Source: SVQP01 sp045658965 (GTDB lineage: Bacteria; Bacillota; Clostridia; Oscillospirales; CAG-272). Taken from it: a stretch of 13,757 bases of DNA. The DNA lies in contig JAZOVZ010000084.1 in the NCBI GenBank assembly GCA_045658965.1, positions 1 through 13,757 on the forward strand. The letters are read 5' to 3'. The position numbers and the translations under genes were made by a program. Of this stretch, positions 1-5,482 are shown piece by piece. Positions within the stretch are counted from its first letter, which is position 1; the number at the start of each line of letters is the position of its first letter. The notes below the pieces were generated by a model. It ran no database searches, was not told the DNA's origin, and worked only from the letters and a program-made list of their open reading frames with translations.

Positions 1-62
1 AGTCGCTGCGCGACAGCTTCCCCTCGGGGGACGCCTTTTGGGCGCGCATCCGTTCCGCTCTC
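1..62. repeat. Partial copy of dispersed GC-rich repeat (right end)
   Basis: The segment around 24-60 (TCGGGGGACGCC followed by a GCGCG and then CCGTTCCGCTC) closely matches the right flank of the inverted repeat at 3491-3522 (TCGGGGGACGCCC, GCGCG, ATTCCGCTC). It therefore looks like the truncated end of another member of the same repeat family, continuing left out of the window. Positions 2-13 also hold a short palindrome (GTCGCTGCGCGAC). No coding potential is seen. Confidence 0.5.
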
Positions 63-132
63 TTGCCTGCTGTGGGCTTTTCTTAACTGAATGACATTGG
101 GGCTGGCTCCCGCCGCAACAATTTTCATCACA

Positions 133-160
133 CAAAAAGCCGCCAAGCGGCGGCTTTTTG
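133..160 (-). terminator. Rho-independent terminator of the lipoprotein operon
   Basis: A perfect 12-bp hairpin (CAAAAAGCCGCC, loop AAGC, GGCGGCTTTTTG) lies 6 nt beyond the stop codon of the minus-strand lipoprotein gene ending at 167. The U-run is supplied by the 3' arm of the stem. The symmetric A/T flanks mean it could also stop transcription from the left. Confidence 0.85.
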
Positions 161-166
161 CTCTGT

Positions 167-736
167 TTATTCCGTTTTATCCTGCACCGTTACGGTCACG
201 GTGGCGTTTTCCCAGTCCATAATGGTAAACTTTGGGGTTTGATTACCAAAGAAATAAAACAGCACTTCATCCAAAGAGGTTCCATCCACAATCAGGTCCT
301 TTTCCACCGTTTCACGCACGCAGACAAAGTGCCCTGCGGCAACGTGTACCCAAGTATCATTCTTCCCCGGCTCGGTCACGGTCTGCTCCGCCAAGGACAG
401 CTCCAGCGTTTTGCCCTCCAAACTCAGCGTTGCATGCTGCTCGTCCTGCCATTCTGCCTCTGCGCCAAGTGCGCTGAGCGTCGCGACCAGCGGTACTTTT
501 TCATAACGGGTAGGATACACAAGCGGCACAAGCCCCGATGCATCGGGATAACGGTATTCAAATCCGTCGTATACGTACACCCCGTCCACGTCAAGTATCT
601 GCCCATTCACAATCAGCGTTGCCTCTTTTTCTTCAAAAGACGAATAAATCGGATCACGGTTCAGCCCCGAACAAGCGCAAAGCATGCCGCATAATACACA
701 CAGGCAAACGGATACAAGAAAAATGCGTTTTTTCAT
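167..736 (-). CDS. Lipoprotein with copper-amine-oxidase-N-like (stalk) domain
   Basis: This is a predicted 189-aa exported lipoprotein. Residues 1-21 form a signal peptide with Lys-Lys-Arg, a hydrophobic core and a lipobox ending LCAC, so Cys22 would be the lipidated residue. The mature part (about residues 40-125) has a small beta-rich pattern, with ATLIVNG and later a 'VPLVATLSALGAEAEWQ' stretch. That resembles the copper amine oxidase N-terminal / stalk domain common in Firmicute surface proteins (VPLRAVAEALGAEVEW-type consensus). A GTG 9 nt upstream is in frame, but it overlaps the AAAGGTGG Shine-Dalgarno, so the ATG at 736 is chosen. It is the second gene of a two-lipoprotein unit, 24 nt after the gene ending at 761, and is followed by a terminator. 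The role is unknown; it is probably a cell-envelope protein, and the domain match is by eye. Confidence 0.8.
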   Translation of the reverse strand: MKKRIFLVSVCLCVLCGMLCACSGLNRDPIYSSFEEKEATLIVNGQILDVDGVYVYDGFEYRYPDASGLVPLVYPTRYEKVPLVATLSALGAEAEWQDEQHATLSLEGKTLELSLAEQTVTEPGKNDTWVHVAAGHFVCVRETVEKDLIVDGTSLDEVLFYFFGNQTPKFTIMDWENATVTVTVQDKTE

Positions 737-741
737 AGTGA

Positions 742-749
742 CCACCTTT
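742..749 (-). promoter_or_regulatory. Ribosome binding site deciding the start of the stalk-domain lipoprotein
   Basis: AAAGGTGG lies 5 nt before the ATG at 736. It includes the in-frame GTG that would otherwise extend the protein by three residues, so that longer start is unlikely. Confidence 0.7.
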
Positions 750-760
750 TGTTCTATTCA

Positions 761-1282
761 TTATTTCATCATATCGATCACATTCTGTAAGCCCACCGTT
801 TGGTCAAGATAAGTCGTACCGTTCTGCTCCACACCGATGACGTAGAAAAACTCACCGTCCATATAAATCCAATCGGATGCGGTCACCGTGATCTCATCCC
901 CTGCCCGGGCGGCATCATAAAAACCGTTTTGCAACAGCTGTTTATGATTATTTGCGCAGATTTTCAAACGAACCGTATAAGTATCGACAGGGTTTTGGAT
1001 GTTCTCGGGCGACACGCCTAAAAAAGGCGCGAGTTGTTCACGGGATGCAAAAACAACGTATAAATACACAGTCTCTGCCGATGCAAACTCCGCGGCATCA
1101 ATATCCTCTCGGGCAGGCTGTTTGATGTCCTCAACGTATGAAATACTTGTCAGCAAAACCGAATAGGATTTATAGTTCTCCGAATCGGACAAATAGTTAT
1201 ACATGATTCCGTTATATTCACACGACTGCAAGCAAAGCACGCACACCAACAGAGCACATGCTACGAGAATACACTTTTTCAT
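761..1282 (-). CDS. Small putative lipoprotein, family not recognised
   Basis: This is a 173-aa protein with a typical lipoprotein signal: MKK, a hydrophobic core rich in Cys/Leu/Val, and a lipobox LQSC with Cys21 as the probable lipidated residue. The mature domain is mixed alpha/beta with no motif I recognise. It has an acidic first half (repeated Glu/Asp around residues 50-70) and ends in a beta-rich region (about 128-165) that includes an 'EFFYVIGVEQNG' stretch. An AAAGGAGG ribosome binding site sits about 7 nt before the ATG. It is the first gene of a two-gene lipoprotein unit and lies directly behind an ECF-sigma-like promoter with a short leader, which suggests induction by envelope or antimicrobial stress (inference). 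Confidence 0.8.
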   Translation of the reverse strand: MKKCILVACALLVCVLCLQSCEYNGIMYNYLSDSENYKSYSVLLTSISYVEDIKQPAREDIDAAEFASAETVYLYVVFASREQLAPFLGVSPENIQNPVDTYTVRLKICANNHKQLLQNGFYDAARAGDEITVTASDWIYMDGEFFYVIGVEQNGTTYLDQTVGLQNVIDMMK

Positions 1283-1312
1283 AACAGCCTCCTTTTGTGT
1301 TCTACCTATATA

Positions 1313-1337
1313 GACGCTTTTTTTCGAGAAAAGTTTC
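1313..1337 (-). promoter_or_regulatory. ECF-sigma-type promoter upstream of lipoprotein operon
   Basis: On the minus strand the sequence reads ACCGAAAC, exactly 16 nt, then CGTC, followed by TATATAGGT. This matches the known SigM/SigX/SigW class of promoters (TGAAAC-N16-CGTC/CGTA) except for the first base of the -35. Transcription would begin near 1303-1306, giving a leader of about 20 nt that ends in the AAAGGAGG site of the gene starting at 1282. No ECF sigma gene is visible in the window, so the cognate factor would be encoded elsewhere. Confidence 0.65.
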
Positions 1338-1361
1338 GGTTTTTATGAAAAATTCCAAAAA

Positions 1362-2324
1362 TTATTTTTCAAGAGCCTGATAAACCTTGTCCCAGACCGT
1401 CTCGTCCTGCGCTGTCATGCGATCCCAATCGTAGTCCGCCACGAATGCTGCCTTTTGCTCCAGCGTTTTATTCGGGTATTTCTTGCGCTGCTTGGTCAGC
1501 TCGGCAAAGAATGCATCCTTGTACGCCACGGCATCGGCAGTATAGTTGGGGTTGTGCCCCTTCCCCTTGACCAGCACAAGCTCTACGTTGTCCTTGCCTG
1601 CAAGTCCTGCGGCAAGCGCGTCGTAGTGCGGATTTTTCTTGCAAAGCTTGTCGTCGTCCGAGTAGATCAGCAGCACCTTGGCGTTGCTCTTTTTGAGCGT
1701 CTCGACTGCATGAAAATCCACGTAATCGGGATTCTTCTCGCGCTCCAGCGCCATGATGTGCTTGCGGCAACCCTTTAAGATGCCGCCGAAATAGGACGCG
1801 ATCAGCAGCTCGACCGACACAAAGCCGGAAAAGACCACCACGTGCGAGATTTCAGGGTGCAGAGCCGAGATATTGAGCGTGGAAAAGCCGCCCCAGCTAT
1901 GCCCGACCACAGAAAAATCATAGCCTGCAAAGCGAGGATCTGCCTTGATTGCCTTAAAGCAATCGTCCAGATCGTGCAGCGATTGCGCCATGCCGTTTGT
2001 GCCCTCGCCACCCGACAGCATGCAGCCCGTGTGGTCATACGACAGCACCATATAGCCTGCGCGGCAAAGCATTTCGATCTCCTTTGTATATGCCTCGTGC
2101 CCTGCGCCCATGCCGTGATCAAACACGATCAGGCGGCCCGGGATGGGGTTTTCATAGCTGTACAGATATCCGTGCAGCTCGTGCCCAAGCGACGAGGGGA
2201 ACACGTAAGGCTCGACGTGCAAATCATCAAAATCGGCTGCGCTGAAGAAAAATACGTCACCCGTATCGTCGCAACGTCCGTACGCGGTCTTTTTGTATTG
2301 CTCAACGATAAATTTTGTAAACAT
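1362..2324 (-). CDS. Alpha/beta hydrolase (serine hydrolase, lysophospholipase/dienelactone-hydrolase-like)
   Basis: This is a 320-aa protein with the alpha/beta-hydrolase layout. It has a strand and oxyanion region 'LIVFDHGMGAG' (about 65-75), a 'VLSYDHTGC' turn (93-101), the nucleophile elbow GHSWGG with Ser143, an acid in 'YSDDDKLC' (Asp224 or Asp225) and a histidine in 'GKGHNPN' (His257). The complete catalytic triad suggests an active esterase, lipase or peptidase; the substrate cannot be told. The N-terminus has no signal peptide, so it is likely cytoplasmic. It starts 3 nt after the stop of the upstream acetyltransferase, with its AGAGAGG ribosome binding site inside that gene's end, so the two are almost certainly co-transcribed. 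The region after residue 275 is Lys/Trp-rich and outside the core fold. Confidence 0.88.
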   Translation of the reverse strand: MFTKFIVEQYKKTAYGRCDDTGDVFFFSAADFDDLHVEPYVFPSSLGHELHGYLYSYENPIPGRLIVFDHGMGAGHEAYTKEIEMLCRAGYMVLSYDHTGCMLSGGEGTNGMAQSLHDLDDCFKAIKADPRFAGYDFSVVGHSWGGFSTLNISALHPEISHVVVFSGFVSVELLIASYFGGILKGCRKHIMALEREKNPDYVDFHAVETLKKSNAKVLLIYSDDDKLCKKNPHYDALAAGLAGKDNVELVLVKGKGHNPNYTADAVAYKDAFFAELTKQRKKYPNKTLEQKAAFVADYDWDRMTAQDETVWDKVYQALEK

Positions 2325-2327
2325 AGC

Positions 2328-3077
2328 TTACCTCTCTATTTTCAGATTTCGGTATTCGGGATGCACTTGTACTTGCCCATCTACGCACCAGCCGACGCAT
2401 GCACTGCTCTCGGTAAACAGCATTTGCGCGCGGTCGGGGGCATACAAAATGGCGTGCTCCGCGCTTGGTATTTCGCCAATTCCCAAGACCTCTCCCTTTT
2501 GCAAAAGCGCGAATTTGAGCAAAAGATCGATCTCATGCCGCCACTCAAACGAGACAGGTCGGCTGACAAGATAGGATGAAGGCTGATAATAGCACGCGCA
2601 AAACTCGTCAAAGGTCTTGGGGCTGTTTCCGAGCGGCATGTAGGAGGGTCCCCAATTCGCACCGTCCGCAATGGGGCGCATGCCGTATTTTTCGTACATG
2701 GGTGCGGCTTTTGGGGCTGAGGTGCAAAACAGTGCCAAAGGCAGGTCGTCTCGCCCTTGCAGGTCTGCATACCACATCTCAAGTAAATGCGTGCCGATGC
2801 CCTGCCCGCGGTACTCCTCCAGCGTCAAAAAATTGCCGAAATTGCCGATGGCACTTTCGTGATTGCCCCAGCCGTACCAAAGGCGGCTGACGCACGCGCC
2901 GTTCTCGTGCGCGACAAAGTAGGTATCGGTGCACGCGCCCGTAAGCGCCCCCGATACGCGCGCCCGCATGGCGTCGGCATAGGATTTTCCGGGTGATTCC
3001 TCGGCGAGCATGCGCGCAAGGGCGTCACCGGCTTTGCTCTTCCCCTCTTCGGGGCGAAAGTTATGATATGTAAGCAT
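2328..3077 (-). CDS. GNAT-family N-acetyltransferase
   Basis: This is a 249-aa protein. A GNAT core spans about residues 50-150. Motif A is clear as 'LEEYRGQGIGTHLLE' (86-100), containing the R-G-Q-G-I-G acetyl-CoA pyrophosphate loop, and the following 'APMYEKYGM' (125-133) is the usual motif B helix with Tyr. Residues 1-50 are a helical lead-in, and 155-249 form an extra C-terminal region I do not recognise, making it longer than a single-domain GNAT (about 150-180 aa). An AAAGGAG ribosome binding site precedes the ATG at good spacing. The acceptor is unknown; pairing with a serine hydrolase in one operon is common for small-molecule detoxification genes but is not proof of that role. Confidence 0.85.
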   Translation of the reverse strand: MLTYHNFRPEEGKSKAGDALARMLAEESPGKSYADAMRARVSGALTGACTDTYFVAHENGACVSRLWYGWGNHESAIGNFGNFLTLEEYRGQGIGTHLLEMWYADLQGRDDLPLALFCTSAPKAAPMYEKYGMRPIADGANWGPSYMPLGNSPKTFDEFCACYYQPSSYLVSRPVSFEWRHEIDLLLKFALLQKGEVLGIGEIPSAEHAILYAPDRAQMLFTESSACVGWCVDGQVQVHPEYRNLKIER

Positions 3078-3136
3078 ATTGATCTCCTTTTGACAAAACT
3101 CTCCCTTCGAGGTTCACCTCAAGCGCGGTTCACCGC

Positions 3137-3497
3137 CCCCCGAGTGTCATCCTGAGCGAAGGTTGCGTAGCAACCGAGTCGAAGTTTTGCATAGCGTAGC
3201 TTAAGCGGAGCGACGCAAAACCGCGAGCGCAACGTATGGTAGCGCGAAGCGGGATCTGCGCAGATTTCTGACAAGCCGCCTGTAGAAGTTATATTCGACT
3301 TGTGTTCGGTAGGGCTAATTAATCGAGAAATTGACGCGCATCAAAAACAGTTCAAAGGCTAAGGAGCATGTCAGAAACCTGCGCAGATCCCGCTTCGCGC
3401 TTTTGCGCTGTTCCGTATCCTGCTTTCGCGACGGATACTACACTCCGCAAAAGTTCGACTCCGTGCTACGCACGTCGCTCAGGATGACACTCGGGGG
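3137..3497. repeat. Large imperfect inverted repeat: two head-to-head copies of a palindromic repeat element
   Basis: Outer arms 3137-3159 and 3475-3497 are perfect 23-nt inverted repeats. Inner arms 3242-3273 and 3369-3400 are 32-nt inverted repeats with one mismatch. The roughly 80 nt between outer and inner arms are diverged but keep nested hairpins in both copies (GGTTGC-GTA-GCAACC at 3161-3175 against CGTGC-TAC-GCACG at 3462-3474; GTTTTGC/GCAAAAC at 3184-3190/3215-3221 against CTTTTGC/GCAAAAG at 3400-3406/3447-3453). The central 95 nt (3274-3368) are unique and AT-richer. There is no transposase gene and no credible ORF. It fills most of the 468-nt gap 3078-3545; I see nothing else convincing there. 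Confidence 0.8.
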
Positions 3498-3545
3498 ACG
3501 CCCTTCAGCGCGTTCATTCCGCTCACACCACCATTACGGGCAGGC

Positions 3546-4073
3546 TTAATGATTCACATTTATGGTTAAAACCGCAGGATCAACGTGGTCGTAGATCTCG
3601 TTGCGGAATTTGTCGAAATGCTTAATGCCGTAAAAGGTATGGTGATAAGGTGCTGACACCTGATCGGTGTAAAAGTCGCTGTAATCGCGCAAAAACGTCA
3701 CATCGGCATGCCCTGTAAAGGTCACGCGACCCGTATTGAACAGCTTTTCCAGCGCGTTTTGCCGCAGCTCCACCGATTCGATGTGCGAAACGGTCAAGGT
3801 CGTGCGCACGACCTTTCTGTTTTTGCCACCGAATCTGCGACGCATGTGGAAATCACAATTGTATTGCAAACTCCCCTGCCACAGCTCAAATGCGCGGGGA
3901 TAGTTGGTAAACAGCACGACCACATTCGCTATGATCAAAAACACTACCATGGAGATCGCTACACTCCAGACCTCGCTAAACAGAATCAAGCACGTAAACA
4001 CAACGGAAACAATGGGAAACACCCACGCGCTTTTATCGCATATGTTCCAAAGCGGATTACACTTGACCTGCAT
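3546..4073 (-). CDS. Small membrane protein with bacterial PH-like domain (bPH/DUF304 type)
   Basis: This is a 175-aa protein. About residues 15-57 contain two closely spaced hydrophobic helices joined by a short turn. They are followed by a soluble domain whose 'HIESVELRQNALEKLFNTGRV' stretch resembles the conserved core of bacterial PH (bPH2/YdbT) domains (pattern 'I..VEvrqg.leRLfg.G.v'). The C-terminus includes an 'HTFYGIKHFDKFRNEI' helix. A longer in-frame start exists up to 4205, but those codons lie inside the upstream aldolase gene. The ATG at 4073 overlaps that gene's TGA by one base (TGATG) and has an AGAGG site just before it, so translational coupling is likely. The job is unknown; bPH proteins are usually membrane-surface proteins of uncertain ligand. 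Confidence 0.75.
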   Translation of the reverse strand: MQVKCNPLWNICDKSAWVFPIVSVVFTCLILFSEVWSVAISMVVFLIIANVVVLFTNYPRAFELWQGSLQYNCDFHMRRRFGGKNRKVVRTTLTVSHIESVELRQNALEKLFNTGRVTFTGHADVTFLRDYSDFYTDQVSAPYHHTFYGIKHFDKFRNEIYDHVDPAVLTINVNH

Positions 4074-5098
4074 CACAGTACCTCTGCAAGGGCTGCAAGA
4101 TCCTCCTTGGTGGTTGCCCAGCTTGTCGCCAAGCGGATGACGGTATGATGATCGTCGGATCTTTCCCATTCGGAAAAACGCACGTGCTTTGCAAGTTCTG
4201 CACACTTTTCGTTCTCCAAAATAAAGAACTGCTGATTGGTGGGAGACTCGAGATAGGTCTTGTATCCTTTCTCGGCACAGATGCGGCGCAGCTCGGTTGC
4301 CATGTTAATTGCATTTTTACTGATCTCAAAATACAAGCCATCGGTAAACAACACGTCAAACTGCACGCCGATCAATCTGCCCTTTGCCAACAGCGCGCCG
4401 TTTTGCTTGATAAACGTGAAGAAATGCGCGGGGGTATTATTGTGCGTAAACACGACCGCCTCACCGCAAAGCGCGCCTACCTTGGTGCCGCCTATGTAAA
4501 ACACGTCGCACAAATCGCACAGGTCGCCAAGCGTGACGTCCGTGCCCTCGCTCGCAAGCCCATAACCAAGGCGCGCGCCATCAATGAAAAGCGGAATCTT
4601 ATACGCGCGGCAGACCCCCGAAATGGCGGTCAGCTCGTCCTTGGTGTAAAGCGTGCCGTATTCGGTGGGGTGAGAGATATACACCATGCCCGGAAATACC
4701 ATATGCGTGTAGCTTGCGTCGTTATAAAACGCCTTGATCAGCGCCTCGACCTCGCAGGCTTTCACCTTGCCCTCATGTCCCGAAACGGTCAGCACCTTGT
4801 GCCCCGATGCCTCGATCGCGCCTGCCTCATGGGCAGCCACGTGCCCTGTGGTAGCAGCGATGACGCCCTCTACGGGATGCAGCATGGAATCAATGACGAT
4901 CTTATTGGTCTGCGTGCCGCCCGCCAAGAAATGCACGTCGAGGTTTTCTCTGCTGCAAGCCGCCTTGATTTTGGCTTTAGCAGACGCAGTATATTCATCC
5001 TCACCGTAGCCGGGCTGTGCAGTGAAATTGGTCTCGATCAGACGCTGCAAGATCAGCGGATGCGCGCCTACGTTATAATCACATTCAAAGGAAAGCAT
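4073..5098 (-). CDS. ltaE: Low-specificity L-threonine aldolase-like PLP enzyme (Beta_elim_lyase family)
   Basis: This is a 341-aa, full-length fold-type-I PLP enzyme. Signature elements in order: an N-terminal 'YGEDEYT' (31-37), 'GGTQTN' (60-65) that would bind the PLP phosphate, 'HVAAHEAGA' (86-94) whose His stacks on the ring, 'FIDGARLGYG' with Asp173 contacting the pyridine nitrogen, and 'YIGGTKVGALCGEA' with the Schiff-base Lys206. These are the hallmarks of threonine aldolases, which cleave L-threonine/allo-threonine to glycine and acetaldehyde in the cytoplasm. Other beta-eliminating lyases of the same family cannot be excluded. A GGGAGG site lies 9 nt before the ATG. The stop codon overlaps the start of the PH-domain gene, so the two form an operon. 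Confidence 0.88.
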   Translation of the reverse strand: MLSFECDYNVGAHPLILQRLIETNFTAQPGYGEDEYTASAKAKIKAACSRENLDVHFLAGGTQTNKIVIDSMLHPVEGVIAATTGHVAAHEAGAIEASGHKVLTVSGHEGKVKACEVEALIKAFYNDASYTHMVFPGMVYISHPTEYGTLYTKDELTAISGVCRAYKIPLFIDGARLGYGLASEGTDVTLGDLCDLCDVFYIGGTKVGALCGEAVVFTHNNTPAHFFTFIKQNGALLAKGRLIGVQFDVLFTDGLYFEISKNAINMATELRRICAEKGYKTYLESPTNQQFFILENEKCAELAKHVRFSEWERSDDHHTVIRLATSWATTKEDLAALAEVL

Positions 5099-5130
5099 AA
5101 TTTTTGTCCTCCCGGGTCTTTTCTGTTTCC

Positions 5131-5159
5131 ATTATATCATAATCTATCGCTAATTGCAA
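5131..5159 (-). promoter_or_regulatory. Sigma-A promoter of the aldolase/PH-domain operon
   Basis: Minus strand TTGCAA (5159-5154), 17-nt spacer, TATAAT (5136-5131): near-consensus housekeeping promoter, about 33 nt before the ATG at 5098. Confidence 0.8.
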
Positions 5160-5183
5160 GAAAAATCTTACTTCACCTATATA

Positions 5184-5210
5184 GACGCAAAAAAATCGTA
5201 AATGTACTGC
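5184..5210 (-). promoter_or_regulatory. Second, ECF-like promoter candidate upstream of the aldolase operon
   Basis: The minus strand carries GCGTCTATATAGGT, identical over 14 nt to the -10 region of the ECF-type promoter at 1313-1337 and also preceded by a 7-nt homopolymer run. Sixteen nt upstream of CGTC is GCAGTAC, only a partial fit to a GAAAC-type -35. It would start transcription about 75 nt before the ATG at 5098. It could be a weak ECF promoter or a binding site shared with the lipoprotein operon. Confidence 0.4.
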
Positions 5211-5234
5211 CGTTTTGCCAATTTATATGAAAAA

Positions 5235-5249
5235 ATGAAAAATTTTCAT
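5235..5249. promoter_or_regulatory. AT-rich palindrome in divergent intergenic region
   Basis: ATGAAAAATTTTCAT is a perfect 7-1-7 inverted repeat between the aldolase and ATPase promoters. It could be an operator for a small dimeric regulator, but an AT-rich palindrome of this size can arise by chance. Confidence 0.25.
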
Positions 5250-5290
5250 AATCGGAACAAATTATTATAAAAAAGTTCACAATCTATTAT

Positions 5291-5296
5291 TATAAT
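5291..5296 (+). promoter_or_regulatory. Probable -10 box of the ATPase leader
   Basis: TATAAT lies about 20 nt before the riboswitch aptamer, as expected for its promoter. No good -35 is visible at 16-18 nt; TTATAA at 5265-5270 (spacer 20) is the nearest candidate, so the exact promoter is uncertain. Confidence 0.45.
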
Positions 5297-5314
5297 ATAT
5301 CCCGTTGTACCCCA

Positions 5315-5406
5315 TCATAAGGGAGTAGTCGGCATCTTACGATGCGGTAGAGTCAATAGCACGGAAAAATCCTTCCTGGCTTTACCTGAAATGACGAGAC
5401 TTATCT
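5315..5406 (+). ncRNA. yybP-ykoY (manganese) riboswitch aptamer
   Basis: The leader holds the two family signatures: AAGGGAGTAG at 5319-5328 (consensus GGGGAGUAG) and ACGAGAC at 5394-5400 (consensus CGAGACC). Closing stem P1 forms between ATAAG (5317-5321) and CTTAT (5400-5404). Inside are a hairpin GCATC-TTAC-GATGC (5332-5345) and a stem GGTAGAG (5346-5352) with CTTTACC (5380-5386), counted by eye. The yybP-ykoY class senses Mn2+ and controls Mn2+/Ca2+ exporters, and the gene downstream is exactly such a P-type ATPase. Confidence 0.88.
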
Positions 5407-5434
5407 GTTTTTTTGAGCAGGTAGGTCTATTTTT
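5397..5434 (+). terminator. Riboswitch-controlled intrinsic terminator (expression platform)
   Basis: AGACTTATCTG (5397-5407) pairs over 11 bp (two G-U) with CAGGTAGGTCT (5418-5428) across a 10-nt loop and is followed by ATTTTT. Its 5' arm contains the P1 3' strand (5400-5404), so aptamer closure and terminator are mutually exclusive. The predicted logic is Mn2+ bound, terminator prevented, ATPase ON. Confidence 0.75.
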
Positions 5435-5482
5435 ATGCAAAAAATAAAATAATATTATAAATATCATTCAGGAGGAATTGCA

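Noticed and set aside
158..694. 178-codon plus-strand frame opposite the first lipoprotein
   Set aside because: The minus-strand reading has signal peptide, lipobox, ribosome binding site and terminator, while the plus-strand frame starts inside the terminator region.
1347..1370. Terminator after the alpha/beta hydrolase
   Set aside because: GAAAAAT/ATTTTTC can form a 7-bp stem but is AT-only, overlaps the stop codon and has no GC stem, so it would be too weak to call.
3137..3497. CRISPR array
   Set aside because: The repeats are one inverted pair, not regularly spaced direct repeats with unique spacers, and there are no cas genes.
3331..3549. 72-codon plus-strand frame across the inverted repeat
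   Set aside because: It is read almost entirely from repeat arms, with typical repeat-derived Arg/Ser-rich translation and no ribosome binding site.
4145..5230. 361-codon plus-strand frame opposite the threonine aldolase
   Set aside because: Shadow of the PLP enzyme gene; no domain motifs and no start signal.
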